From Rhodocyclales bacterium (lineage in GTDB: Bacteria > Pseudomonadota > Gammaproteobacteria > Burkholderiales > Rhodocyclaceae): DNA of 62,280 nucleotides. The stretch spans positions 1 to 62,280 of the forward strand of contig JACRIZ010000091.1 in NCBI GenBank assembly GCA_016235765.1, in the 5' to 3' direction. Of the stretch, positions 44,401 through 51,789 are shown in pieces (the first letter of the stretch is position 1; each line of letters starts with the position of its first letter). The translations under genes and the position numbers were made by a program. The notes beneath the pieces are model-generated. The model searched no databases. It was not told the origin of the DNA and was given only the letters and a program-made list of their open reading frames with translations.

Positions 44401-44897
44401 TGCTCACCGTACTTGCTCTTGACCCCGTTAGCCCCTCCAACCAAAATCAACCTCTGGCCGTCCAGGCAGTAGCGGTCTCCACCGTCTCCATCCACGAAGC
44501 GGACTGCCTTGGCCTCGCCTTCTTGCAGCCACGTCCTTGGACAGCGTGTGATCTTGGATAAGCCGGTCAACGCCCAACCTACGCCCAATAGCCCGTTGCC
44601 CGTCGTACTGCTATATGCCAAGCCAAGAGCCGGCTGCATACCGACTCGCCCTGGCGCCACCCACAAGGGCATAACGTAGTTCGCCTCGCCGAAAGACCCT
44701 ACCCGGGCCAACCCGCTGCTGCGACCGGCGGCCGTGCCCTTGAAGGTCTCCGTCGGAAGCAAACTCTGGGCGGCGGCGGGCAAAGCCAATGCAAGCCCGA
44801 ACGCGATTAAGAACGCGCGCCGCCGGCTTATTTCCGTATGGCAGTTCGACACCCTTGAGGCAGTACGAACCGGAACGGGCATGAAGTCTATGGTCAT
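38493..44897 (-). CDS. Giant secreted SpvB/TcdB-like RHS (YD-repeat) protein
   Basis: This 2134-residue protein begins with an arginine-rich start and hydrophobic core (RRRAFLIAFGLALALPAAAQ), then an SpvB-type N-domain (about 60-270; YSSTTGNGLLGVGWALTGL), FG-GAP/VCBS calcium-like repeats (for example GDINGDGLDDALL, DLDGDGLPDLAKP, DFNGDGKDDLML) over about 390-880, a TcdB-middle-like region, and many YD repeats ending in the RHS core (GFTGHLHDDELGLIHTG ... FLAPDPL ... FVDPDGL) near residue 1860. The last 270 residues are Pro/Gly-rich, with a possible membrane-active or toxin tip; no known toxin domain is seen. An encapsulating cage with a variable cargo is inferred. No immunity gene follows: the gene ends against the IS91-like element. 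Confidence 0.88.
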   Translation of the reverse strand: MTIDFMPVPVRTASRVSNCHTEISRRRAFLIAFGLALALPAAAQSLLPTETFKGTAAGRSSGLARVGSFGEANYVMPLWVAPGRVGMQPALGLAYSSTTGNGLLGVGWALTGLSKITRCPRTWLQEGEAKAVRFVDGDGGDRYCLDGQRLILVGGANGVKSKYGEHESEYRTERDTQIKVVAFQTNAQGPRFFRAYLKDGKILTFGATADARLEGRVANSRLAGATGYPPRYTVETTYDHSVVAAWALSRIEDRSGNFLTVRYGVDEIAHGYEQFPVEIAYTGHDGDQPLAPTRLVQFTYGSRPDASEQFSGGLRTVVTRRLTQIQVHERSGNRTELLREYRLVYRTSTLSRRSLLANLTECDGQGVCLKPTTLQWSEPTPNLQLQDLGAFSASGNASAPNSQAIIHTGDINGDGLDDALLRESQGQTWQFRLSNTTALGGAQPGPSSEPRDPNAGAQAREAEGRLVDLDADGHADFMVRERPRSGGGASPPELFRSQIYRATDTGFQQFPDPLDTYTRVYRESYVLDLDGDGLPDLAKPIGEAGAPGGLRWAARRNLGGAFDEFKTSEVSYRAQGPLTFWPVEALAIDIEGRGAQDLVIEFSAHGATALRWDGGEFKSFTVPTLLTKCRPLFADINGDGLIDQLDLDSSQGVIRVAINTGRAFLAAVDWSVPAPFDNSPALHNPGGCTSDYDAGVRVVDFNGDGKDDLMLLGGYVDGGVRRLAVLESTGTGFAPRGLAIPVQLNAPTPNGWRTAQTLDVNGDGLPDFVTATGGRLLLYTRQSLPNDYLLTATDGLGRYDHFTYSPFVKLHDQGTGGVCRYPLACTRRGPWLVAEHTADSGTKTGRRHTYRYHDGRHDLAGRGWLGFGRVEYHDQQSGQHVQERFDNTTRVETFYPCAGFSVARESAAHLLEAKTTWRIHRTTVTRQCQLVLSGLPSARHFFSYANRTRLVEEEFPVVGGTAAGVTKLREVELRETHDAFDNVTLAEQQIYPVDAYGALGRATVWRRATRYDNHVGSWLIGRPAHVEITQAARSGRSVVTVVAAQFDDQTGLLARLDEAGWSGDADPARATSVVTTFERNAFGLPVRLVQRDGADSRTVTLDYDGEQMFVALLVNPEGHRASATYHSGLGLPLRQVDLNGFETQLSYDGFGRLRVKRLPQGRDVRLSYGMTGSGEFLLTESPRGSVSVASIHDRLGRVRRREWHNAASQLVGIDYQFDVVGRLIGQTRPYGASVSPVWERTNYDALSRPLRVEHPDGTETRLRYEGLKLSRKDEEQHERYLASDELGRVAESAYVTDNGRVIRSRFAYGPLNQLEQVHNPDSDRVTQSFDVFGYRTSIDDPDLGTVRLTTNKFGDTTQIKLASGLEINHTPDRLGRVSATTTQQGQITFKWDEASRGVGSLSQSKNNIDRVMTDFRYDALGRPEQTTWTINGADYSLRAGYDNFGRTSAIHYPVPNGAAPAFAVRNHFTAEGRLDRVTDLAGQVVYWQALKRDAQERVTAERLGNGILTRRTYGANDLLRTIQSGPLGQATVQNLEYAYYQNRNLYRRLDHLTGSMEEFAYDKLDRLIAWDVYQPRVRVSTAYGYDDVGNLLTRNQPLGSDPARQYKYGEAGAGRHAVTSVLTAGGTEAYAYDRNGNLVSMPQAKLAYNGLNLPAEIQRSNMPTVAFKYDAAGQRVLKQTGASQNDITLGRWYERRVDPNGEVQVYSIHADGRIVAQAVWTGSNNTWQVYYLLSDSLGSIDAVTDSSGAVVEYLKYAPFGERVQRLHLGKQNVRRVSPVRLGFTGHLHDDELGLIHTGQRLYSPQLMRFLAPDPLVNHRFDSQAFNRYTYARNNPLAFVDPDGLAPVPAASPPATKVSFDDYIVEGKIYTTQPVSSTATPPAVSPTPTAVTSAGGPGGAPAMSYSGGFGNGSNVSDDQGARPVPTQATVPMVSVGPHSGPTAPPMSPGSVPNFTPGPGSSPSVPAVQAPRFPASGVMTGGGGMMCLVICFAVADVHVGMYVTHTPPEGDDRESVAFFLTVGGGSIWTLPPPPVQSPDPGTGWGEGQVPPPMTLGLGMGAGVDGQLFVTEAPTFDDFSGYATNVSGGVGSMVGGFSVNPSNQKTISAGVGVSKGYPAGIAGYGTQTWGVTFPGKK

Positions 44898-45475
44898 GGG
44901 AAGAGGGTGGCCGCCGCCAGGTGGAACATGGAGTCGAATGTCGGTTGGAGCACTTTGAGGTTTGAGTTACGGACGGCTGCGCAACGACAGTGCCATATTA
45001 TGCTTCGCATCGTAGCCAATTGTGAACCACCTCCGGTGTTTCCGTGGGCCGTGCTGATCGATTTGCGCCAAGTTACAAGGTTGGCATGACGACGCCGCGG
45101 CGCCCAGGGAAGTCAGACACTAAGGCTCAGTGGGCCGCGGACTGGGTGACGTCGACCGGGCACTGCGCATGATCATCGCCGGTGGTGACAATTTCCGTGT
45201 CGTCTATCAATCAGGGCTCCTGCGGTTATGTGCCCCCGGGTGCTCAGGAGCATTCATAGACTCAGAGCAGCGCTTTTCGGTAAGCGGCCACTCAGACTTG
45301 TCGGCCGAGGTCTCTTTTGCCGGACATGCTTGAACGGCAGCAATGGGAAGTGCTGCCGTCGCTCGGCTGACTCGTCCCCAGTGACCGTTGAGGCCGAGCA
45401 CCAGAACCCCGTGTAAAGCTGCCTAAAGCCTTTTCTCCTGCCCAGGAGGCGTACCACCACGACTGACTTCCCGGC
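44898..45475. other. Intergenic stretch upstream of the RHS gene
   Basis: I see no supportable gene. Near 45332-45355 there is an 8-base-pair hairpin (CGGCAGCA / TGCTGCCG, 8-base loop) without a T-run. A copy of the dispersed 26-base repeat lies at 45448-45474, next to the peroxiredoxin stop codon. The rest is unremarkable and of lower G+C; it presumably holds the RHS promoter. Confidence 0.5.
45448..45474 (-). repeat. Dispersed ~26-base repeat, copy C
   Basis: On the minus strand it reads CCGGGAAGTCAGTCGTGG then TGGTACGCC. It starts 2 bases after the peroxiredoxin stop codon. Compared with copies A, B, D and E it has lost one A of the AAA run and carries a few base changes. Confidence 0.6.
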
Positions 45476-46015
45476 TCAGACCGGCCCGGTGTACTCGCCG
45501 CGCGCGGGATAGTCGTGCTTCTGCACGAAGTCGATGGCGGCGAGGATTTCGTCGAAGTGCGGGCGAGCGAAGGGCATGGTCTGGGTACTGGCCCAGTAAA
45601 GCGTGCGGTCCGGGCGGACGAGGAAGAGGCCGGGCTCGGAGAACAGCGGCGGTTCCTCGATGCCGATCGAGGTCTTGCCGCGCGACGTGGAGATGTTGAG
45701 GCCCCAGTCGCGGGCCGCGGCCAGGGCCAGGCCGTAGCCGAAGCGCAGGCGCTGCGCGCCGATCTTGTTCGCCATCTCGCGGGCACGCCCTTCGCCATCG
45801 GAACTGATGGCGATCACGCGCACGCCGCGCTGCTCGAATTCCGGGACCAGGCGTTCCAGTTCGGTGAGGTACTTGGTGCACACCGGGCAATGCAGGCCGC
45901 GATAGAACACGATCATGTCGAAAGTCAGCGGTGGCGCTACGCCGAGCGCGAAGCGCGCGCCATCGAGCGTGGCGACGTCGAGCGCGGGTACGGGCTGGCG
46001 GGGCAGCAGGGTCAT
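45476..46015 (-). CDS. Peroxiredoxin-like (AhpC/TSA-type) protein
   Basis: This 179-residue thioredoxin-fold protein has [11 protein letters not shown], a CxxC in place of the single peroxidatic Cys of classic AhpC, then [20 protein letters not shown]. It belongs to the group of peroxiredoxin-like proteins (alkyl hydroperoxide reductase/Thiol-specific family) often encoded with membrane-protease operons. No signal peptide. Its ATG overlaps the slipin stop codon (ATGA), so it is the last of a three-gene coupled operon. Confidence 0.85.
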   Translation of the reverse strand: MTLLPRQPVPALDVATLDGARFALGVAPPLTFDMIVFYRGLHCPVCTKYLTELERLVPEFEQRGVRVIAISSDGEGRAREMANKIGAQRLRFGYGLALAAARDWGLNISTSRGKTSIGIEEPPLFSEPGLFLVRPDRTLYWASTQTMPFARPHFDEILAAIDFVQKHDYPARGEYTGPV

Positions 46016-46806
46016 GAGGGTCTCCTGGTGGATTCGTTGCCGCCCCTGCCGGCTTCCCCGATGATCCTGGCCAGGGCGTCCAGGATATCGATCGGCATCG
46101 GAAAGACGATGGTCGAGGTCTTGTCGCCGGCGATATTCACCAGCGTCTGCAGGTAGCGCAATTGCATGGCCTGCGGCGACTGCGCCAGCACCCTGGCGGC
46201 CTCGAGCAGCTTTTCCGAGGCCTGCATCTCGCCCTCGGCGTGGATCACCTTGGCGCGCCGCTCGCGCTCGGCCTCGGCCTGACGGGCGATGGCGCGCACC
46301 ATCGATTCGTCGATGTCCACGTGCTTGATCTCGACGTTGGCCACCTTGATGCCCCAGGAGTCGGTCTGCGCGTCGAGGATTTGCTGGATGTCGACGTTGA
46401 GGCGTTCGCGCTCGGCCAGCATGTCGTCCAACTCGTGCTTGCCGAGCACCGAGCGCAGCGTCGTCTGCGCCAGTTGCGAGGTCGCTTCGAGGAAGTTTTC
46501 GACCTGGATGATGGCCCGCTGCGGATCGACGACGCGGAAGTACACCACCGCGTTGACCTTCACCGAGACATTGTCGCGCGAGATGACGTCCTGGCTCGGC
46601 ACGTCCATCACCACCAGGCGCAGATCCACCCGCACCATCTGCTGCACGCCCGGCACGACCAGAATGATGCCGGGCCCCTTGACCTTCCAGAAGCGCCCGA
46701 GCAGGAAGACCACACCGCGCTCGTACTCGCGCAGGATGCGGATGCTGGATACCGCCAGCACGACGAGCAACAGCAGAGCACCGGTCCAGCCGAGGTCCCA
46801 GATCAT
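46012..46806 (-). CDS. Slipin/SPFH-domain membrane protein
   Basis: This 264-residue stomatin-like (slipin) protein has one N-terminal membrane segment (about 8-22, LLLLVVLAV), an SPFH/Band 7 domain (about 27-190, [19 protein letters not shown] ... [16 protein letters not shown]) and a C-terminal coiled coil ([23 protein letters not shown]). It oligomerises in the inner membrane and forms a complex with the NfeD-type protease encoded just upstream, sharing a four-base overlap. The ATG at 46806 lies inside the nfeD stop. Confidence 0.92.
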   Translation of the reverse strand: MIWDLGWTGALLLLVVLAVSSIRILREYERGVVFLLGRFWKVKGPGIILVVPGVQQMVRVDLRLVVMDVPSQDVISRDNVSVKVNAVVYFRVVDPQRAIIQVENFLEATSQLAQTTLRSVLGKHELDDMLAERERLNVDIQQILDAQTDSWGIKVANVEIKHVDIDESMVRAIARQAEAERERRAKVIHAEGEMQASEKLLEAARVLAQSPQAMQLRYLQTLVNIAGDKTSTIVFPMPIDILDALARIIGEAGRGGNESTRRPS

Positions 46807-48125
46807 GATGTGCCTCCCTTGTCCTGTGGTTCGACTTCCAGGGTCAATCCCGCCACGGCCGTGATGCGTGCCTGCGCGCCGCGCCGCAGCGGCGCCGCGC
46901 TGCGTGCCCGCCAGCGCTCGCCGCTGGCCCGCACCCAGCCTTCGTCCGCGATGTCCTCCAGCGCCACCGCCGTTGCGCCGATCATCGCCTCGACACCGGC
47001 GACCGATGGCCGCTGCCGCGCGCGCAGGGCGAAGGTGCCGATGCCGAACAGCAGCAGGGCGCTGGTTGCGGCCAGCGGCACGACGAAAGCCAGCGAGATC
47101 TCCAGCCCCGGCACGTCGCCGTCGATCAGCATCAGCGCGCCGGCGACGAAGGCGGCCACGCCGCCGATGCCGAAGGCGCCGAAGCTGGGCACGAAGGCCT
47201 CCGTCGCCATCAACGCGATGCCGAGCAACAGCAGCAAGGCGCCGACGGCGTTGATCGGCAGCATGGCCAGCGCGTAGAGCGCCAGCAGCAGGCAGATGGC
47301 GCCGACGATGCCGGCCACGCCGAAGCCCGGCGTGTAGAACTCGAACAACAGGCCGTAGACGCCGAGCATCAGCAGGATCAGGGCGATGTTGGGATCGGCG
47401 ATGGAGGTCAGCAGGCGCTCCTTCCAGGTGTGCTGGATGGTCACCACGGTAGCGCCGGCCAGCGCCAGCGTCGTTTCGCCGGCGGCGAGCTTCACCTTGC
47501 GTCCCTCGGCCTGGCGCAGCAGGTCGGGCAGGTCGGCGGCGACGAAGTCGATCACCTTCTGCCTGTGCGCTTCCTCGGCGGAGAGGCTCTCCGCCTCGCG
47601 CACCGCGCGCTCGGCCCATTCGGCATTGCGCCCGCGCAGTTGCGCCAGACTGCGGATGTAGGCGGCGGCATCGTGCATCGACTTGCGTTCCATGGCGCTG
47701 CCCTTGCCAGCCTCTGGCTTGTCGGCGCCCGGCTTGCCCGCTTCGCCGCCGATGCCGATCGCCACCGGCGTCGCCGCGCCCAGATTGGTACCCGGCGCCA
47801 TGGCGGCGACGTGGCTGGCGTAGAGCAGATAGGTGCCGGCGCTGGCAGCGCGAGCGCCGGCGGGCGCCACCCAGGTCGCCACGGGCACCGGCGAGGCGAG
47901 GATGGCCTGGATCATTTCGCGCATGGCCGAGTCGAGTCCGCCTGGCGTGTCGAGTTTGAGGACCAGCAGGTGGGAGTCGGCTTGTCTTGCACGGTCGAGC
48001 GCGCGCAGGAAATAGGCGGCGCTGCCCGGACTGATCGCCCCGTGGATCTCGGCGACCGTCACCGTCGCCGGCATGGCCGGCAGCGGCAATAGCAACAGCA
48101 TGACAAGGGGAAACAGGCGTTTCAT
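46803..48125 (-). CDS. Long-form NfeD membrane serine protease
   Basis: This 440-residue protein has a signal peptide (about 1-20), a ClpP-class serine protease domain ([16 protein letters not shown] ... [15 protein letters not shown] ... [18 protein letters not shown] with the nucleophile Ser), five or so membrane helices (about 240-360) and a C-terminal OB-fold NfeD domain (about 375-435). Partners are usually slipins, as here. The start at 48125 gives [16 protein letters not shown] directly; an ATG four codons earlier (48137) is possible. Likely role: quality control of membrane proteins or maintenance of membrane domains. Confidence 0.9.
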   Translation of the reverse strand: MKRLFPLVMLLLLPLPAMPATVTVAEIHGAISPGSAAYFLRALDRARQADSHLLVLKLDTPGGLDSAMREMIQAILASPVPVATWVAPAGARAASAGTYLLYASHVAAMAPGTNLGAATPVAIGIGGEAGKPGADKPEAGKGSAMERKSMHDAAAYIRSLAQLRGRNAEWAERAVREAESLSAEEAHRQKVIDFVAADLPDLLRQAEGRKVKLAAGETTLALAGATVVTIQHTWKERLLTSIADPNIALILLMLGVYGLLFEFYTPGFGVAGIVGAICLLLALYALAMLPINAVGALLLLLGIALMATEAFVPSFGAFGIGGVAAFVAGALMLIDGDVPGLEISLAFVVPLAATSALLLFGIGTFALRARQRPSVAGVEAMIGATAVALEDIADEGWVRASGERWRARSAAPLRRGAQARITAVAGLTLEVEPQDKGGTS

Positions 48126-48166
48126 GATCTTCAGCATAGCAGCCACACCAATCCATGCCCGCCGCC

Positions 48167-48196
48167 CTGTAAGGAAACGGCCCCAGACTCGACTAT
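48167..48196 (+). promoter_or_regulatory. ECF-type promoter P8 (DUF1223-msrBA)
   Basis: TGTAAG at 48168-48173, a 16-base spacer, then CGACTAT at 48190-48196, 53 bases before the DUF1223 ATG at 48249. Plus-strand member of the nine-site set. Confidence 0.7.
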
Positions 48197-48248
48197 TCGA
48201 CAAGCGTGGCGCCCGATCTATCCCGCCCGCTCCTATCTGGAGAAGACC

Positions 48249-49061
48249 ATGTTCGTACGATTGCTGCTGGCGGCTGCCGTGCTGTGCGCGACGCCGCTGT
48301 CGTCGCCGCAGGCCGGACAGGCGGACGCTTGCAGCCGCAGCAGCCCGAGGCACACGGTGGCACTGGTCGAACTGTTCACCTCCGAGGGCTGCAGCAGTTG
48401 TCCGCCGGCCGACCGCTGGCTCGAGGCGTTGCCGACGCGCCATGCGCCCGACCGGCTGTTGCCGTTGGCCTTGCATGTGGATTACTGGGACTACATCGGT
48501 TGGCAGGACCCGTACGCCCAGGCGCAGTTCGCCGAGCGCCAGCGACTGCTCGGCCGCTTGTCGCGCAGTTCGTCGATCTACACGCCCGGCGTATTCGCCG
48601 GCATGCGCGAACTGCGCGACTGGCGCGATCCGGCCGCGCTCGACCGGCGCGTGCAGGAGATCAACCGCCAGCCGGCCCGCGTCGGGATTTCGTTGGCCAT
48701 GCGGCCCGCCGGCCCGCGCCGGATCGAGATCGAGGCGCAGTTCACACCGCAAGAGTCAGCCGTGGCGGCACGCCACCTGCGGGCGGTGCTGGTGCTTTAC
48801 GAGAACCGGCTCGTTTCCGTGGTGCACCGGGGCGAGAATCGCGGCGCCACGCTGCATCATGACCACGTGGTGCGCTATTGGTCGATTGCCGGGCTCGGCG
48901 GCGGCACCGAGCAGCAGAAGGTCGCCCGGGCGGTCGTGCTGCCGCCGGAATGGAAGGCGGCGCAACTCGGCGTCGCCGCCTTTGTCGAAGATACCGAGCG
49001 AGGCGAGGTGCTTCAGGCCGTCTCGATGCCGGCATGTCCAAACGTGTTGCCAATAGAATGA
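48249..49061 (+). CDS. DUF1223 thioredoxin-fold secreted protein
   Basis: This 270-residue protein has a signal peptide (about 1-25) and a DUF1223 domain starting VELFTSEGCSSCPPADRWLE, which carries the CSSC pair of a thioredoxin-like fold, then HVDYWDYIGWQDPYA. Its function is unassigned; a periplasmic thiol or oxidoreductase role fits its operon, in which exported MsrB and MsrA follow. Residues 168-175 (QESAVAAR) are encoded by a copy of the dispersed 26-base repeat. Start ATG at 48249 after GGAGAAGACC. Confidence 0.88.
   Translation: MFVRLLLAAAVLCATPLSSPQAGQADACSRSSPRHTVALVELFTSEGCSSCPPADRWLEALPTRHAPDRLLPLALHVDYWDYIGWQDPYAQAQFAERQRLLGRLSRSSSIYTPGVFAGMRELRDWRDPAALDRRVQEINRQPARVGISLAMRPAGPRRIEIEAQFTPQESAVAARHLRAVLVLYENRLVSVVHRGENRGATLHHDHVVRYWSIAGLGGGTEQQKVARAVVLPPEWKAAQLGVAAFVEDTERGEVLQAVSMPACPNVLPIE
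48753..48774 (+). repeat. Dispersed ~26-base repeat, copy D (inside DUF1223)
   Basis: GAGTCAGCCGTGGCGGC then ACGCC lies in frame within the DUF1223 gene and encodes SAVAAR. The leading GGGAAAA part is lost. The same core occurs in non-coding copies B and C. Confidence 0.55.
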
Positions 49062-49083
49062 AACGACTCCAACGGAGAGAACC

Positions 49084-49587
49084 ATGAACCGTCGCAAATC
49101 GCTGCTCACCCTGTTCGGCCTGTCGCTGTTCGCGGCAGGCGCCCGCCCCGGCCTCACCAAGGACACCGCCATGCCGACACTGGTCAAGTCGAAAACCGAA
49201 TGGGCGCGCCTGCTGCCGCCCGCCGCCTACCAGGTGCTGTTCGAGGAGGCCACGGAGCGCGCCGGCACCAGCCCGCTCAACGACGAGAAGCGCGACGGCA
49301 CCTTCGTCTGCGCCGCCTGCTTCCAGCCGCTGTTCGACAGCAAGGCCAAGTACGAAAGCGGTACCGGCTGGCCGAGCTTCTGGCAGCCGCTTGAGGGCGC
49401 GCTCGGCACGCGCACCGACTACAAGCTGATCCTGCCGCGCACCGAATACCACTGCAGCCGCTGCGGCGGCCACCAAGGTCACGTCTTCGACGACGGCCCC
49501 CGGCCGACCGGCAAACGCTACTGCAATAACGGCGTGGCGCTGGCTTTCGTGCCGCGCGAGGCCAAGCTGCCGGAGTTGCGGACGTGA
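49084..49587 (+). CDS. msrB: Exported methionine-R-sulfoxide reductase
   Basis: This 167-residue MsrB has an N-terminal export signal (MNRRKSLLTLFGLSLFAAGA; the twin Arg hints at Tat). The family motifs are complete: CAAC and CSRC (structural Zn cysteines), GTGWPSFWQP, HCSRCGGHQGHVFDDGP, and RYCNNGVAL with the catalytic Cys. It repairs Met-R-sulfoxide. The gene follows DUF1223 by 22 bases and overlaps msrA. Periplasmic repair is inferred from the signal. Confidence 0.93.
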   Translation: MNRRKSLLTLFGLSLFAAGARPGLTKDTAMPTLVKSKTEWARLLPPAAYQVLFEEATERAGTSPLNDEKRDGTFVCAACFQPLFDSKAKYESGTGWPSFWQPLEGALGTRTDYKLILPRTEYHCSRCGGHQGHVFDDGPRPTGKRYCNNGVALAFVPREAKLPELRT

Positions 49588-50177
49588 GGGCGCCCATTGC
49601 CATGCTCGTCGCGCTGTTTTCGGCGGCCAGCCTCGCCGCCGATCCGGCGCCGCCGCGCAGCGCCACCGCGATCTTCGCCGGCGGCTGCTTCTGGTGCACC
49701 GAGTCCGATTTCGAGAAACTGCCCGGCGTGATCAGTGCGGAGTCCGGCTACACGGCCGGCCAGACGGTGAAGCCGAGCTACGAGCAGGTCAGCGCGGGCG
49801 GCACCGGCCACACCGAAGCGGTGCGCGTGACCTACGACCCGACGCGCGTCACTTACGGTCAACTGCTCGACCATTTCTGGCGCAACGTCGACCCGACGGT
49901 GAAGGACCGGCAGTTCTGCGACGTCGGCCATCAGTATCGCAGCGGCATCTACTGGCAGACCGAGGCCGAGCGCCAGGCAGCCGAGCAGAGCCGCGACGCG
50001 CTGCTGAAGGGCGGCAAGTTCGCGCAGATCCACACCGAGATCGAGCAGGCGACGACCTTCTATCCGGCCGAGGAGTACCACCAGGACTACTACAAGAAGA
50101 ATCCGATCCGCTACAACTACTATCGCCGCGGCTGCGGGCGCGATGCGCGCCTGCAACAGTTGTGGGGCAGCAAGTAG
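49584..50177 (+). CDS. msrA: Exported peptide-methionine S-sulfoxide reductase
   Basis: This 197-residue MsrA starts with GTG at 49584 in an overlap with the msrB stop (GTGA), giving a signal peptide (MRAPIAMLVALFSAASLAA). Motifs: IFAGGCFWCTESDFEKLPGV with the catalytic Cys, SGYTAGQTVKPSYEQVSAGGTGHTEAV, and GHQYRSGIYW. A later Cys (RRGCGRD) may resolve the disulfide. It probably repairs methionine in the periplasm alongside MsrB. Confidence 0.93.
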   Translation: MRAPIAMLVALFSAASLAADPAPPRSATAIFAGGCFWCTESDFEKLPGVISAESGYTAGQTVKPSYEQVSAGGTGHTEAVRVTYDPTRVTYGQLLDHFWRNVDPTVKDRQFCDVGHQYRSGIYWQTEAERQAAEQSRDALLKGGKFAQIHTEIEQATTFYPAEEYHQDYYKKNPIRYNYYRRGCGRDARLQQLWGSK

Positions 50178-50196
50178 CCATCGCCCCGAGACGGCC

Positions 50197-50871
50197 ATGA
50201 CCGAGCCCGTCGACACTGTCTGCGCGTGCTCGATCAGGAAGTATCGCCGGCACGCCGCCGGCTACGACGCGAGTTGCGGCCGTACTTGGTCGATCCGGGA
50301 ACGAACGATCGCAGCGTTGGAATTGCAGCCGGGGCAGCGGGTGCTCGACGTCGGCTGCGGCACCGGCCTGAGCCTGCCGCTGCTGCATGCCGCCGTGGGA
50401 ACCAAGGGGAGGATCTACGGACTCGACCAGAGTCCCGACATGCTCGCCCTGGCGCGCCGACGCGTCGGCGAACAGGGCTGGACCAACGTCTGCCTGCTGG
50501 AAGGCGCGGCCCAGTTGGCGGCGTTGCCGGAGCCGGTGGACGCACTGCTGTTCCACTACACGCATGACGTGCTGCGCTCGCCGGCCGCGCTGACGAGGCT
50601 CCTGGCCCTGGCCCGCCCGCGGGCGCGCGTCGCCGTGGCCGGCATCAAGTACTTCCGGGGCTGGCTCTCGCCCCTGAATCCCTGGGTCTATTTCAAGAAC
50701 TACGGCTACAACGGCGCCCCCGGCGAGCTTCGTTGCCCATGGGACCGCATCGCGCCTTTGCTCGACGACTGGCAGATGACGCCCACGCAGTTCGGCATGG
50801 GCTACATCGGCGTCGGCCGGGTCGCGGCGAGCCGCGATGCTGCCGGCGTGGCGCTGCAACCAGGACGATGA
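50197..50871 (+). CDS. Class I SAM-dependent methyltransferase
   Basis: This 224-residue methyltransferase has motif I VLDVGCGTGLSLPLL, the YGLDQSPDMLALARRR acidic motif II, and FHYTHDVLRSPAALTRLL. It resembles UbiE/COQ5-like and small-molecule methyltransferases; the substrate is not identifiable. An early CACS stretch is unusual. It begins 19 bases after msrA and is therefore likely part of the DUF1223-msrB-msrA operon. Confidence 0.78.
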   Translation: MTEPVDTVCACSIRKYRRHAAGYDASCGRTWSIRERTIAALELQPGQRVLDVGCGTGLSLPLLHAAVGTKGRIYGLDQSPDMLALARRRVGEQGWTNVCLLEGAAQLAALPEPVDALLFHYTHDVLRSPAALTRLLALARPRARVAVAGIKYFRGWLSPLNPWVYFKNYGYNGAPGELRCPWDRIAPLLDDWQMTPTQFGMGYIGVGRVAASRDAAGVALQPGR

Positions 50872-50874
50872 ACG

Positions 50875-51789
50875 CTACTGGAAGGCAAGCAGCGCGCGCG
50901 CCGATTCGCGCACGGCATTGACGATCAATGCGGTATCGGCTTCCGGCTCCAGGTCCCTGGCCGTTCCCATCCTGCCGGTCGGCACGGCCACCAGGCTGCC
51001 GTCCGGCCCGGCCTCGGCGAGATACTCGCCGGAACAACTTCGGCAGTAGATGCGCTCGCCGGCCTGCTGGCCGCGCCGCATGACCAGGGTCGGCCCGCAC
51101 ATGACGCATTCGTGCAGCGGAATGCCTTCGTCGCTGTGGCCGACGACGTGGTCGAGCAGGCCGGCGCGGCCCATGTCGACGAAGCGCCGCCCCTGCTCCC
51201 GGTCGAACTGGCGATCGAGGTTTTCCTCGATGATGTCCAGGGCCCTGCCGATCGGCATGCCGCGCCGGTAGGGTCGCGTGCTGGTCATGGCGTCGAAGGC
51301 GTCGCAGATGCCGACGATGCGCGCGTCCAGCGGCACGGCCATGCCGCGCAGGCCGCGTGGATAGCCGCGTCCGTCCGGCGTCTCGTGGTGCCCGCGCACC
51401 ACCGCCTCGGCCAACGCCGCCAGCGGATGGCCGGCCAGCATGCGCCAGCCGACTTCCGGATGTGTCTTGATCACTTCGTACTCCGCCTCGGTCAGGTGGT
51501 CCTTCTTGCCGAGGATATGATCGGGGATGCTCACCTTGCCCAGGTCGTGCAGGAATCCGCCGACGGCAATGCGCGCCACATCCGCATCGGGCAGGCCGGC
51601 TTGCGTCGCCAGTTGACGGGCGAAGCGCGACACGCGCCAGAGGTGTCCGCCGGTATACGGATCGCGCGCCTCCACCATCCAGGCCATGACCAGCAGGCTG
51701 GTCAGCAGGTCCTCGTGATGGCGCAGCGGTCCATCAGTGCGGCCGAGCAAGCCGGCCATGTTGTTCAGGAGCCCCATCTCCCCCCTCAT
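50875..51789 (-). CDS. HD-GYP domain phosphodiesterase with a zinc-ribbon tail
   Basis: This 304-residue protein has an HD-GYP domain with TGGHLWRVSRFA, GGFLHDLGKVSIP (HD) and VRGHHETPDGRGYP (GYP), the set needed for cyclic-di-GMP hydrolysis, then a C-terminal ribbon with CVMCG and YCRSCSG (CxxC pairs). There is no membrane or receiver domain, so activity may be regulated through the ribbon. The ATG at 51789 overlaps the stop of the YiiX-like gene (ATGA); an ATG at 51777 is also possible. Confidence 0.85.
   Translation of the reverse strand: MRGEMGLLNNMAGLLGRTDGPLRHHEDLLTSLLVMAWMVEARDPYTGGHLWRVSRFARQLATQAGLPDADVARIAVGGFLHDLGKVSIPDHILGKKDHLTEAEYEVIKTHPEVGWRMLAGHPLAALAEAVVRGHHETPDGRGYPRGLRGMAVPLDARIVGICDAFDAMTSTRPYRRGMPIGRALDIIEENLDRQFDREQGRRFVDMGRAGLLDHVVGHSDEGIPLHECVMCGPTLVMRRGQQAGERIYCRSCSGEYLAEAGPDGSLVAVPTGRMGTARDLEPEADTALIVNAVRESARALLAFQ

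Noticed and set aside
45332-45355. CGGCAGCA/TGCTGCCG hairpin as a terminator
   Set aside because: The stem is perfect but there is no T-run on either strand and no gene ends right before it.
44898-45475. Possible immunity or regulatory gene upstream of the RHS protein
   Set aside because: All open frames here are short, have no ribosome site, and give Arg/Ser-rich shadow sequence.
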